Numbered from the stretch's first letter, positions 46,836 through 59,821 are shown. The stretch: 64,000 bases of DNA from Zanthoxylum bungeanum (GCA_019454045.1 SKCR01001870.1:1-64000), one strand, 5' to 3'. Notes: generated by a model not told the origin, from the letters alone. Program-made: numbers and translations.

Positions 46836-49817
46836 TGTAGGCATTGCATTTTCGCATGTGAAACCCGGTGATGAGCCTCATTTGGAGGCACTACCTTTTG
46901 AGTCACGAAAGCCGCGGGAAACGGATATCGGAAGGGGAAATTCAGGATAAACAAGCTCACTGTCTTCGTTGGTGCTGCGTTCGTTACTTCGTTCGAACCT
47001 CGTGCAGATTGCGGACGTTCGTGCCGCGTACGATGAGGCGTTCGAACGGAGCCGGTAATTCTGGTTTTGCTGCTAGCCTCACGCCCAGCCCATTTAGCTC
47101 CCCAAAGCCCATAAAACACATCCCAAATTAAATAATTAAATATTAATTAAATATTAAACATTAAATATTAATCATTTAAATCATTTACCAATTAAATAAA
47201 ACATAAAATAAAATCATGCCTAATATAATGAATCAAAAATATTATATACTAAAACTAAAAATAAGATTTGCCTAATTAAAATCAATCTAAACCAAATTTG
47301 TCCCCCCTTCAATCTTTGACTTTCCTTGCTAAACACTAAATCATATCCTAATTTAATGACAAAATCCCTTCCTTGTGGCACAAGGCCAAACCCTACCTCT
47401 CCTCTATATAAACATGACTAAACCAAGGCCATCCCCCCTCTCCAATCTCTCTAGCTCATACACACAATTCACACAAGATTATAGCAAGAAATCCTAGACA
47501 TCACAAGCATATCACTCCCTTGATCCTCACTCTCACACCACCGAAAATCACACCAAAACAATCCCTAACCACCACCGAAAATCCTCCCAAAACAGTCCCC
47601 AAAATCCCAAAAACAGTAACATAAAAAACAGCATAGATAACCTTAAGAATAATCATATATAATTACATTAAAAAAACCCACACAAACTTGGAATAGGTTA
47701 TTGAAACGTTAAAACAGGTAGCCCGTGCGGGGAGCAGCAAAACAGGAGCTAAATAGGAGCAGAACGGAGTTCGAATCGTAAGCAAAGCAGCGAAGCAGTG
47801 AGCTAGGACGTTGAACCAGTGGACCAGAAAGTTGCGGAGCCTTACCCCCCCTTTTGATTTCCGTGGAACGCGAGTCCGAGAGACGGCTTAAAAGGTTAGA
47901 CCTGAGGGTATCTTTCACACTTATTCTCATTTTACTTTCTGGTCATTTATTTTGATTATATTTTCTGTATTTGTGGTATATGTTGTGTGTATGATGTATG
48001 TTGTGGGTATTGGATGAATGAGAGATGTGTCAACTCTCGCGGTATATCTCGGATGGAAACCCGGACATAAATTTCATAGCCGATTCCGAATGGACGGTAG
48101 TATGATCTGTACTCGGGCCACAACTCCACGTACCGCTTGGGCAAACGGCACTTTCTTTCTTTCGTTGTGTTGCTCTTGTTTGTTTAGTTTTCTTACTTAA
48201 ATTCAATACGTCGTTAGTTATGCATGATTCAACCAGGCGCATGGGCTTAGTGAGTTAGTCCAAAGGTCCTCCATTTAGGAGACAAAGAGCCGAAAAGGCC
48301 ACCTTCGTGACACTACTTCGCCGTGCCGGTTGATGTATGTTCGGTTGGACGCTAGATACGTTCAATCGGGCATACTTAGTTTAATATTATTATTATCGTT
48401 ATTTTCGTATGAGTCAATCGAGCGCATGGGCTTAGTAAGTGTGACGTGAAATCCCCTATGGGGAGAGGCTAAAAGCCCTTTACCACGATGCTTTGCCGCG
48501 CCGGTTGATGTGTGTTCAGATTGGACGTAAGATGTGTTCAATCGGGCATACTTGGTTGACATGATTGGTTCTATTCTTGTATGTGTAATGTGATGCGCAT
48601 GAGCTTAGTATGTTGGTCTAAAGGTCCTCTCTTTGAGAGATCAAGAGCCCCAAAAGGTCACCTTTATGGCAGTACTTCGCCGCGCCCCTTATTTTCTGTT
48701 TACGTATTACATCCCATTTTCATGCATCAGGTCCGTGTCCGTTCGAACGCGTTTGCAAACGCAACTCGAACGCGCATACATTTTGCCTTATCATGCATCA
48801 GGTCTCCTTTCCGTTCGAACGCGTTTACGGACGCTACTCGAACGTGAGCATTCTGTTTCCTTTCCGTTCGAACGCGTTAACAAACGCCATACGAACGTGA
48901 GCATTCTGTCTCATTTCCGTTCGAACGCGTTAACAAACGCCATACGAACGTGAACCTTCTGTTTTCCGTTCGAACGCGTTTACGAACGCTACACGAACGC
49001 GCATCCACTGTCTTAGTTTCATAATGCATCAGGTCTGGTTCCGTTCGAACGCGTTCTCGGACGTTACACGAACGCGAACCTTCTGTTTACCGTTCGAACG
49101 CGTTTACGAACGCTACACGAACGTGCACACACTGAACTGAGTCTGTCTTATTATATTCATGCATATTTGCCTATTGGTTGATCTTTCTTTTGTAAATGTG
49201 TCAATGTATCACCATTCATATGCTTGTGTCATGATAACATTTGAGTATTATTTCTTGCGGTATATCGGATGGAAACCCAGACGTAAATTCCGTAGCCGAT
49301 TCCGAATGGACGGTAGTGCGGTCTGTACTTGGGCTACAATTCCACGTACCACTTGGAAAAGTGCCCATATGTGTGCTTGTATGGTTACCATGTATGCTTG
49401 TATGGTTACCATGTATGCTTGTATGGTTAGTATGTGTGCTTGTGTTTTCCTGAATGTGATGTACAAAGTTGTATGTTCGTTGCTATCTTGATATATGTTA
49501 AGCATGCAATTTTATATATGAAATACATGTATTTAGGCGCATATTTTATTTTATATATGTGAATTTAGAAGCATGATACCCTTAGAAATAATTGTTACTT
49601 CAGCTGTTTTAATTATTATATAAATCTTTTCATTACAAGTGACATAAGTAAGGGACCATTCCGAACCCAACGGTTTGAGGTCTTCCCTTGCGAGGGGTGA
49701 GTGCGGCCTTAAATTTGTTGTCCCGGTCACACCGGGTGGCGACTCCATGTTATGTAATCCTTCCCAAACTAGGCCGCGAGCCTAGGAACGGCTTCGCCCA
49801 GGTCCTGGTGTCCCACA
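46836..49817 (-). mobile_element. Solo LTR of gypsy family B, minus strand, enlarged
   Basis: The left end TGTAGGCATTG is the complement of the family B LTR end (GCCTACA), and the right end is CCCACA. A perfect 5-bp target-site duplication, ATAGC, is present at 46831-46835 and 49818-49822. The conserved core matches 51340-51480 in reverse, including GGTCTTCCCTTGCGAGGGGT. It is about 570 bp longer than the LTR at 51307 because of internal expansions. A module with GATTCCGAATGGACGGTAGT occurs twice (48035-48150, 49255-49365). A GCATGGGCTTAGT unit of about 150 bp occurs three times (48240-48710). An array of GTTCGAACGCG units lies at 48735-49120. Confidence 0.93.
48735..49120. repeat. GTTCGAACGCG tandem array
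   Basis: Seven to eight units of about 50-70 bp each contain CCGTTCGAACGCG followed by ACGAACG. The core TTCGAA is a palindrome. The unit is markedly CpG-rich in an AT-rich window. Confidence 0.9.
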
Positions 49818-49822
49818 ATAGC

Positions 49823-51306
49823 TTCCCATGCTGTCTTAATATCCCTCTCATTAGACCTCGATGGCCACAATCACGGGCACATACATATCCATTCTCATCA
49901 TTAATGGCATTACCTACACCATGTTAATGAAACAATCAACGAATGTAATAATTTTATTGAAACAAAAACTTTATAAACAATATCATAAACTTATAAATAG
50001 AATTACAAACCAAACCAAAGATAGAAATTTACAATTCAAGTAATCAAAATTTATAAATACACTGACTTGAAGATTGAGGCTAGCGTTAATGCTATGTCCT
50101 ATAGCAGAATTTCGCCTCTACCCTTTGTGCTGTAGTTCTTTAGATATCTGCCACCAGGATTTAACAATCTGTAAGTCGAATTTCTGCACTGAAAAACTAC
50201 CTTTGGCGAATCTACTTGGTGTTCTTTTTTCAAGATCAAAATAACTAATTTGTATGGAAGATTTCTTTCTGTTCAGAAAAATTATCTCTGCTCTATGTGA
50301 CAACTGCTCTGTATATATAGGAAGAGTTGCAAAATGTTTTCCAATTTCTCAGAAGGGTTGTGTTGATCAGACACACCCTTCTTATTCAAATCCAAAATTT
50401 TAATTGAGAAAAATATTTTTAAAAAGTAAGGTATTTAATTAATCCCTATGAGCCCAAGAGCCTCAGGGCCCAAAGCCCATATTTGATTTAATTAAATATA
50501 TATTAATTAAATCTAATACCAAACTAAAAATCCATCAAGCCCAAGCCCAAGCCCAAGCCCATCTCTTTCCAATTTAACATAAGTGTTTAGAAACCACTTA
50601 TAAACTTTCCATTTCTAAATACATTTTAGATGTGGGACAACACCCACTATTTGATATATGTACGAGCCAAAATTGGGCCAGGGGAAAAACTGTCTTTCCA
50701 TTCGAACTCAATGTCAGATTAGGCCCATAGATAGAAATTCTGAATACCAGAAAGCCCAAAATAAAGCCCAGTAAAAACCTTATTCCACTTGCAGATAAAG
50801 GATTCGTACATAAAGCCAAAGCCAAGAAACAAGATATAAACATACTTCAAATCTTACCAATTATTTCCCACTTTCCCTAAACATGATTATTCTACTCCAC
50901 ATGCTATGATTTTTTATCACTAAATAATTATATCTTGAGCATATTATGGGACTTACCTCCATGTGCCAAATGAAAAGGCAATATTTCTTTAGCCTATAAA
51001 TTGAAGCATAATTCATAATTCCAGCACATCCAAATTTCATTTCTCTGATTCAAGCTTGACTTGTCACTTCTAAGTCTTCAACTCTTTGATACCAGTTCTA
51101 AGAACTTCCCTTTTCACTCCCTCAAATACTTATCACCGCCCTCACGACCATCCAAAGAATTCAAGGTAATAACAAGCCTTGCTTTCACGTTTTACATATT
51201 TACAGTTCATTTCACACTATTGATTTGACGTTGGAGTGCCCCCGGCACCCACCACACTGGTAGGTAGTCTACTCTCGCTCACTATATCTTTGTTTTACAG
51301 GATCGC
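49823..51306 (-). mobile_element. Probable 3' LTR of copia-3, part 1 (split by gypsy B)
   Basis: On the minus strand a TATA box, CTATATATAC, at 50311-50320 is placed as expected for an LTR whose U5 end lies to the left. The segment continues beyond the gypsy B element at 59822 and then leads into copia-3 RNase H on the same strand. The left LTR edge is not resolved and lies somewhere between 49823 and about 49925. Confidence 0.55.
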
Positions 51307-53715
51307 TGTAGACAACAGAAACTGGGCGATGCTGTTCTAGGCTCGCGGCCTAGTTGGGAGTATGAAATAACATGGAGTCGCCACCCGGTGTGAACCGGGA
51401 CAAAGATTTAAGGTCGCACTCACCCCTCGCAAGGGAAGACCTCAAACCGTTGGGTTCGGAATGGTCCCTTACTTATGTCACTTGTGATGATATGATTTGT
51501 GCAATAAACTAACCGAATCTATTCAACATTCATGCTCAAGGGTACTCAGATCTAACATGCTTTCATCCAAATAACTCCACGCAATGTAACACAACGAGCA
51601 TTTTGAACCATTAAATCAACATGTATAAATCATTATCCTAACACATCATAAACTAATAATATGCATAAGGAACAACCTAAATATGCTTTAACAAATAAAT
51701 AACAAACTAAATTAAACCATGTTTTAAATAATAAACGAATAACCTAAAGACTATAACATGCTCAAATACAAATTTGGATGAGACGAGATACCTGTATCTT
51801 AAGTGGTACGTGGCATTGTATCCCGAGTGCAGACCATACTACCGTCCATTCGGAATCGGCTATGGAATTTACGTCCGGGTTTCCATCCGATATACCACAA
51901 AAGGGAACACATATCCCGCTCATCCAATAATCACATCATGCCTCAAACGACTCTCATGCAATAATATTTTAAAATAAATAAAATAAAATGAAAGATGATA
52001 AATAAAAAGGTGCCCTCAGGTCTAACCTCTTTTGTCGTCCAAGAAAGGGCGTTACACGTCCGTTGGAAGGGTGAATGATCCGCAACTCTTTTGGTTCACT
52101 AACTCAACGTCTTTCCTCGCTGTTTTGCTATTCGGGCTGCTATTTTTTACTCCGTTTTGCTGCTGTTTTTCAGGTCACTGTTTTGGTCGTTTCGGGGACT
52201 GTTTTGGGTGAATTCGAGGGCCAAAAGGTGCGATTTTTTGAGGGGTTTACGGGGGGAATTTGTACAGTTTTTTAGTGCAGTTTTTGGGTGGTTTTGGGGC
52301 TGTTTTATGGGTTAAAATCGCAGCAAAATCAGATCAGGTCAGGGGCTGTTTTGCGGCAGTAAAAGTGCAGTGCAGTGGGTGTTTTAGGCTCGGTTTGGGC
52401 GCGAATTGATGGGCTATGTGTGGGGGCTGTTTGTGCGAATTTAGGGCAATGTTTAGGGCTGTTTTAAGGTTGATTTGGGGACTCTTTTTGGATTGTATTT
52501 AGGTGCAGTTTTGGGGGTGTTTCGCGGAAATTACTGGCAGTGAAGTGGGGCTGTTTGCGTGCAGTGAGAATAGGCGTGAATGGCTATGTATTGGTCGTTG
52601 CTGTGTGCGTTAATGCGTCGTCAATTAGATGGAGTGTTGGCTGTTTTGTGGGCTTGTTTGGTCAAAACGGTGGGGGCAGGCGTGAAGGGTTTATGGCTGA
52701 GATGCTTGCTGGGTAAATGGGCAGTAGGCAGGTGGCTTTTGTGACGTGAGTGGATAGAGACTGAAGCGTGAACGTGGCTGGAAAGTGAAGGATGAGGGGC
52801 ATGTGAAGGCAGGCGTGAATTAGCAAAGATAGGGGCAGTGTGGCGTGAATTGATGGGCTGTGTGTGGGGGCTGTTTGTGCGACTTTGTGTTGTTGGCAGT
52901 GGGCGCTGATCAATGAAGTGCAATGGGGTGTCTTTTGGCTTGAGGCAGGCTGTTTTGCGTGAGGGACGTAGTGGGCTCGTGGTGTGTGAAAACAAGAGAG
53001 GCGTGGTGGAGATGCAGGGGAGTTGGATGCGTGTCTTACATTGATTGTAGGCTGTGTGTCCTTTGTGAGCATCGAAGACTTTGTGAGCGTCGAAGGCTGA
53101 GTGTCGATTGTGTGTCCTCTTTCGTGAATAGTCTAGGCTTACGTTATGTGCATGCAGTGTTTTAGGTTTTGTGAACGTGGAGAGTGTTGCTTGTGTTTTG
53201 TCGGGAAAGAGGTGAGAGAGGAGGAGGAATCTAGGGTTTCAGTTTGTGTCATCTTTTATAGTAGCAGGTTAGGGTTTGGGTTATTAGGGTTGTGCATGGG
53301 TTTGAAATGGAAAGAAATCAAATTGAAAGGGAGAGATTTGATTAGTTATTTTAGGCAAGAAATTATGTAATTTTGGTGGGAATTTCTTAAATTAGGGGAG
53401 TGAATTAATTTAATTTAATTTAGATTTCATTTAATTTGTTTTAATTTAATTTAATTTGTTTTAATTTGTGACATATATTTTAAATGTTTTAATTATTATT
53501 GGATGTGATTTAATGGGCTTGGGCTAAGGTTAAGTTTTAAAACGGAGGTCCAACAAGCGAACCCGAAGCTAAACAAGCGAGTTAAATCCGACCAAATGCT
53601 AATTTCCAACTTTACCCTTCCAACGTCCGTTTCCCGCGGCTTTCACAATCAAAGAGGTAGTGTCTCCATACGAGACTCATCATCGGGACTTATATGCAAA
53701 AATACAGTGCCTACA
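51307..53715 (+). repeat. 5' LTR of gypsy B
   Basis: This 2,409-bp LTR is almost identical to 57343-59816. It lacks about 51 bp present in the 3' LTR (59206-59260) and has scattered substitutions. The antisense frames of 124 and 136 codons at 52621-53072 are duplicated in the other LTR but have no protein features and are not called. Confidence 0.94.
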
Positions 53716-56700
53716 GTCGCCCCCACTTTGATGGGACTTGTGCAGTGTGTGACTTTGAACAATCCTATCAAAGTTATGCAATGCATTTTTACTTACCTGG
53801 CTCGCCAGCTGCCACATGACTTGTCTACTGTGTTGAGTTGAGTTGATCTGGTTGTACCATTTTCGGTATGCTAAACCTCATTTCCGAGGTATTGCTGAAG
53901 TGATGATTGTCCATTTTCGAACTGTGCTCCATTTTCGGAGTGCCATTTTCGGCGACTGATGAGATAATGGTCCATTTTCGAACCGTGCTCCATTTTCGGA
54001 GTGCCATTTTCGACGAGATGTGATAATGGTCCATTTTCGAACCGTGCTCCATTTTCGGAGTGCCATTTTCGGCGACTGATGAGATAATGGTCCATTTTTG
54101 AACCATGCTCCATTTTCGGAGTGCCAATTTCGGCGAGCTGATGAGATAATGGTCCATTTCCGAACCGTGCTCCATTTTCAGAGTGCTATTTTCGGCAAGC
54201 TGATGTCATTGTGGTCCATTTCCGAACCATGCTCCATTTCGGGGTGCCATTTTTGGCGAGCTGATGAGATAATGGTCCATTTCCGAACCGTTGCTGATGA
54301 GAGATAGTCCATTTCTGAACCATGATTGATATGAGAGTGGTATATTTCCGAACCGTTGCTGATATGAGAGTGGTCTATTTCCGAACCGTTGCTGATGAGA
54401 GATAGTCCATTTCTGAACCATAACTGATATGAGAGTGGTCCATTTCCGAACCATGACTGATATGAGAGTGGTCTATTTCTGAACCGTTGCTGATGAGAGA
54501 TAGTCCATTTCTGAACCGTTGCTGATAAGAGAGAGGTCCATTTCCGAACAATGACTGATATGAGAGTGGTCCATTTCCGAACCGTTGCTGATGAGAGATA
54601 GTCCATTTTCGAACCGTTGCTGATAAGAGAGAGGTCCATTTCCGAACCGTTGCTGATGAGAGATAGTCAATTTTCGAACCATCACTGATATGAGAGGGGT
54701 CTATTTTCGAACCGATTTGATGATGTAGTAGATATGGTGGTGAGGCTCCTCGACCTCTGGGCTTTGTTCCCGAACCACCGAATGTGAACTGTGATGATGA
54801 TGCAGTGGGCCCTCGACCCTGGGAAGCATCCCGGAACTGCAACCGACAATGGAGGCACCTCGACCATGGGCACCTCGACCCAACACCACTGACAATAGGG
54901 ACCTGGCCGTCAATATGATGATGTAGTGGGCACCTCGATCCTGGGAAGTATCCCAGAACTACAACCGACAACGGGGGCACCTCGACCTAATACCGCTGAC
55001 AATAGGGACGTCGCCCTCAAACTGATGATGTGGGCCTCGCCCCTAAACTGATACTGACGTGGGCCTCACCCTCAAACTGATACTGATATGGGTCTCGCCC
55101 CTATGTTGATAATGACATGGGCCTCGCCCTCAGAGTGTCATACCCGGCAAGACCGATTCTGATGCTAATGTGGGCCTCGCCCCCAGAGTGCCATACCCGG
55201 CAAGACTAATTCTGATGTCTCCATACCCGGAGTGTCGTACCTGGCCAAACTAATCTGATGTCTCCATACCCGAAGCGCCATACCCGGCAAAACTGATATT
55301 GATGATGATGTGGGCCTCACCCCCAGAGTGCCATACCCGGAAAAACCGATACTGTATCTCCATACCCGGCAAAACTGATGCTAGTAATGATGTGGGACTC
55401 ATCCCCAAAACTGCTGGTGAAGTCGGCCCTGAAACTCTGATAATATGGGCCTCGACCCTAGGATTCCTTCCCGGATTCATTACAAAACTCTGCTGCTGTG
55501 GGCCTCGACCCTAGGATTCATTCTTGGATTCTGATGATGTGGGCCTCGACCCTGGGATTCATTCCAAAACTCTACTGACGTGGGCCTCGACCCTGGGATT
55601 CATTCCATGATTCATTCCAAAACTCTGACGATGTGGGCCTCAACCCTGGGATTCATCCCCAAACTGAAACTGATATGGGCTTCAACCCTGGGACTCATCC
55701 CCAAAACTATTACTCATATGTTGCTGATTCTGGTTTGCTTGTCTTTGCCGCTTTCTCTTTTTCTTCTTTGAAACCTGTGAATACAAAACAAAACAAACAC
55801 AAAAAAAATGCAAAATATGTTACGTGTATGCATGCATGCATGAATGAATTTCCTATTCCGCTGGGTTAGGTCTTCCCCCAGTTCTCCAAGTGATTGCTCA
55901 GTCTTCTCTCTGGTTTCATGGCTCAATTTCTTGTTATGTCCCGAATTCACGAGGTGGTAGACTGGTCGCTCCCAGTCTTGATTTAGCTTTCTGTTCTCCG
56001 CTGTTTGCACTTGGTCAAGATGAACCACATGGTGGGGCCTTCCATATCATCATACTATATCACATGCTACAAAATATTCCCAATAGTTATACATATTATC
56101 GTCCTCAATGAATGCCCAATAATGAAACCAGAGAACATTCAAAACACTCAATGCAACTCGAATCTAAGTTTTTGAATAAATGATTTATGCCAGACTCAAA
56201 GTGTGTGTGTGCAAAAATTCTTTCACAGCTTGATCCTTAAGCAAGCCAATTCAATGATTTCGTTTCAAAAATCGGGATCGGTGGGTCAAACCAACCTAGA
56301 TGTCTCAATTATGTTCCACAATTGCTTTTTCGTGCTCAATGTGGTATGGTTTTATCTTTCTTTTCCTTTGTCTCTCATTTTTTTTCTTTTCATTTTGAAC
56401 TTTTTTTTTCTTTTCTTTCTCTTTTTTTTCAACACACCTACCATTTAAGGTAGCATTTCTCCTCATGGTGGTTCTAATACTCGCCCATGGGTAGCTTCAC
56501 GCTTATCGGTTATAGGCGGTTTATTTTTTTTTCTTTAGAGACTTTTTTTTTCAACCATACCACACATCATAACACAAACAAGTCAGGATAGACATCTAAG
56601 CAAACGGTCATTCATCGACCCGCAATTTCTTCAACTAGTCACCTTGCCAACTACTTAGGTTTTCACCGCTAAGAACCTATAGTGAAGTGCTTACGAGTCT

Positions 56701-57342
56701 AGCATAGATCAACAATTCAAAGCATCAGATAAAAGCACATCAAGAGTTTATCGTTTCTAAGATTTCATCCTAAAGCAAACGATTTCATCATCGGACTTAT
56801 GTCTAACTATCAAAGACTAAAAACAAACAACAACTCTTTTTTTTCTTTCTCTTTTTTCTTTTTTTTTTTTTTTTTCTTTTTTTCTTCTTCTTCTTTTTTA
56901 TTCTTCCTTTTTTTTTCTCTCTTTTTTTTTTCTTTTTTTTTGATGGCCCCCAATGGTCTTTCTATCATTGTCGTAAGGTTTTCTATTTCTCGATTTCATT
57001 TTCCTCGCTATCCATGTTTGTTAAACTCTTCTTTGACAATTCTTCTTTTATCCCTAACCCGACAGATATCTATGATGGCTTATAAGACACAGAGGGTTAA
57101 AATGATGCGTGTATGCATGAGATGCATGCGACATATGAGATATAATTTGCATGTGGTTATCAAAAGCATAAAGGGGCAACTTCTATAGGATATACAACTA
57201 TGGTTCTCATGCGGGTTTATGACAATACCTTTGATTGAACTCCCTCAACCCACTATAGAAACGGTCAACTAATGCACAAATTATAAACATCACAAGACAT
57301 GATTTCGGGGCCGATTCTCTATCCCCAGTGGAGTCGCCAGAC
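53716..57342 (+). other. gypsy B interior, tandem-repeat rich, non-coding
   Basis: The segments in order are as follows. A short unique leader begins GTCGCCCCCACTTTGATGG. An array of about 60-bp units with GGTCCATTTTCGAACCGTGC lies at 53900-54290. Shorter units with GAGATAGTCCATTTCTGAACC lie at 54290-54715. A diffuse array of GTGGGCCTCGACCC units lies at 54730-55700. Then come unique sequence, T-rich tracts at 56380-56420 and 56830-56940, and the CCCCAGTGGAGTCGCC motif at 57321-57336. The frames over the arrays on either strand only mirror the repeat period. Confidence 0.88.
53900..54715. repeat. Tandem array with CCATTTTCGAACCGT units
   Basis: At least twelve units are present. The left half has periods of about 60-65 bp (CCATTTTCGGAGTGCCATTTTC), and the right half has alternating TGATGAGAGATAGTCCATTT and TGATATGAGAGTGGTCCATT units. 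Both halves share the TCGAACCG core. Confidence 0.9.
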
Positions 57343-59816
57343 TGTAGACAACAGAAACTGGGCAACGCTGTTCTAGGCTCTCGGCCTAGTTGGGAGTACG
57401 AAATAACATGGAGTCGCCATCCGGTGTGAACCGGGACAAAGATTTAAGGCCGCACTCACCCCTCGCAAGGGAAGACCTCAAACCATTGGGTTCGGAATGG
57501 TCCCTTACTTATGTCACTTGTGATGATATGATTTGTGCAATAAACTAACCGAATCTATTCAACATTCATGCTCAATGGTACTCAGATCTAACATGCTTTC
57601 ATCCAAATAACTCCACGCAATGTAACACAACGAGCATTTTGAACCATTAAATCAACATGTATAAATCATTATCCTAACACATCATAAACTAATAATATGC
57701 ATAAGGAACAACCTAAATATGCTTTAACAAATAAATAACAAACTAAATTAAACCATGTTTTAAATAATAAACGAATAACCTAAAGACTATAACATGCTCA
57801 AATACAAATTTGGATGAGACGAGATACCTGTATCTTAAGTGGTACGTGGCATTGTATCCCGAGTGCAGACCATACTACCGTCCATTCGGAATCGGCTATG
57901 GAATTTACGTCCGGGTTTCCATCCGATATACCACAAAAGGGAACACATATCCCGCTCATCCAATAATCACATCATGCCTCAAACGACTCTCATGCAATAA
58001 TATTTTAAAATAAATAAAATAAAATGAAAGATGATAAATAAAAAGGTGCCCTCAGGTCTAACCTCTTTTGTCGTCCAAGAAAGGGCGTTACACGTCCGTT
58101 GGAAGGGTGAATGATCCGCAACTCTTTTGGTTCACTAACTCAACGTCTTTCCTCGCTGTTTTGCTATTCGGGCTGCTATTTTTTACTCCGTTTTGCTGCT
58201 GTTTTTCAGGTCACTGTTTTGGTCGTTTCGGGGACTGTTTTGGGTGAATTCGAGGGCCAAAAGGTGCGATTTTTTGAGGGGTTTAAGGGGGGAATTTGTA
58301 CAGTTTTTTAGTGCAGTTTTTGGGTGGTTTTGGGGCTGTTTTATGGGTTAAAATCGCAGCAAAATCAGATCAGGTCAGGGGCTGTTTTGTGGCAGTAAAA
58401 GTGCAGTGCAGTGGGTGTTTTAGGCTCGGTTTGGGCGCGAATTGATGGGCTTTGTGTGGGGCTGTTTGTGCGACTTTAGGGCAATGTTTAGGGTTGTTTT
58501 AAGGTTGATTTAGGGACTGTTTTTGGGGTGTATTTAGGTGCAGTTTTGGGGGTGTTTTGCGGAAATTACTGGCAGTGAAGTGGGGTTGTTTGCGTGCAGT
58601 GAGAATAAGCGTGAATGGCTATGTATTGGTCGTTGCTGTGTGTGTTAATGCGTCGTCAATTGGATGGAGTGTTGGCTGTTTTGTGGGCTTGTTTGGTCAA
58701 ATCGGTGGGGGCAGGCGTGAAGGGTTTATGGCTGAGATGCTTGCTGTGTAAATGGGCAGTAGGCAGGTGGCTTTTGTGACGTGAGTGGAGAGAGACTGAA
58801 GCGTGAACGTGGCTGGAAAGTGAAGGATGAGGGGCATGTGAAGGCAGGCGTGAATTAGCAAAGATAGGGGCAGTGTGGTGTGAATTGATGGGCTGTGTAT
58901 GGGGGCTGTTTGTGCGACTTTGTGTTGTTGGCAGTGGGCGCTGATCAATGAAGTGCAATGGGGTGTCTTTTGGCTTGAGGCAGGCTGTTTGGCATGAGGG
59001 ACGTAGTGGGCTCGTGGTGTGTGAAAACAAGAGAGGCGTGGTGGAGATGCAGGGGAGTTGGATGCGTATCTTACATTGAGTGTAGGCTGTGTGTCCTTAG
59101 TGAGCATCGAAGGCTTTGTGAGCGTCGAAGGCTGAGTGTAGGTTGTGTGTCCTCTGTCGTGAATAGTCTAGGCTTACGTTATGAGCATACAGTGTTTTAG
59201 GTTTTGTGATTGTGTCAAGAAGCTAGGGTTGTTTTTGGTTCTGCCGAGTTGGTGAGGGTGAACGTGGAGAGTGTTGCTTGTGTTTTGTCATGAAAGAGGT
59301 GAGAGAGAGGAGGGATCTAGGGTTTCAGTTTGTGTCATCTTTTATAGTAGCAGGTTAGGGTTTGGGTTATTAGGGTTGTGCATGGGTTTGAAATGGAAAG
59401 AAATCAAATTGAAAGGGAGAGATTTGATTAGTTATTTTAGGCAAGAAATTATGTAATTTGGGTGGGAATTTCTTAAATTAGGGGAGCGAATTAATTTAAT
59501 TTAATTTAGATTTCATTTAATTTGTTTTAATTTAATTTAATTAGTTTTAATTTATTTTAGTTTAGTTTGTGACATATATTTTAAATGTTTTAATTATTAT
59601 TGGATGTGATTTAATGGGCTTGGGCTAAGGTTAAGTTTTAAAACGGAGGTCCAACAAGCGAACCCGAAGCTAAACAAGCGAGTTAAATCCGACCAAATGC
59701 TAATTTCCAACTTTACCCTTCCAACGTCTGTTTCCCGCGGCTTTCACAATCAAAGAGGTAGTGTCTCCATACGAGACTCATCATCGGGACTTATATGCAA
59801 AAATACAGTGCCTACA
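57343..59816 (+). repeat. 3' LTR of gypsy B
   Basis: This 2,474-bp partner of 51307-53715 includes a segment at about 59206-59260 that the 5' LTR lacks, bounded by a short GTGA repeat, as expected for a small deletion in one copy. It ends GCCTACA next to the target-site duplication ATCGC. Confidence 0.94.
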
Positions 59817-59821
59817 ATCGC

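Larger units (their letters stand above)
51307..59816 (+). mobile_element. Large non-coding LTR element of gypsy family B (LARD-like)
   Basis: The LTRs at 51307-53715 and 57343-59816 start TGTAGACAAC and end GCCTACA. A perfect 5-bp target-site duplication, ATCGC, lies at 51302-51306 and 59817-59821. The interior (3.6 kb) has no gag or pol, only tandem repeats, a T-rich tract and the CCCCAGTGGAGTCGCCAGAC segment just before the 3' LTR, which is familiar from plant gypsy elements. No standard TGG primer-binding site follows the 5' LTR. The LTRs are nearly identical, so the insertion is recent relative to the other elements here. It must rely on another element for its proteins. Confidence 0.93.

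Noticed and set aside
52621..53072. Antisense frames of 124 and 136 codons, repeated at 58656-59107
   Set aside because: They are Ser/His/Pro-rich readings of a GC-skewed LTR strand. They are duplicated only because the LTR is duplicated, and they show no domain.
53900..54715. CRISPR-like spaced repeats
   Set aside because: This is a plant retroelement with diverged tandem units, unequal periods and no unique spacers. CRISPR arrays are not expected here.
53825..54980. Long minus-strand frames with repeating RKWTISHQQRFGN-type peptides
   Set aside because: These are translations of the tandem array; the unit length happens to be compatible with open frames. There is no start context or domain.
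56799..57188. 129-codon Phe/Ser-rich frame
   Set aside because: It is created by T-rich tracts in the gypsy B interior.
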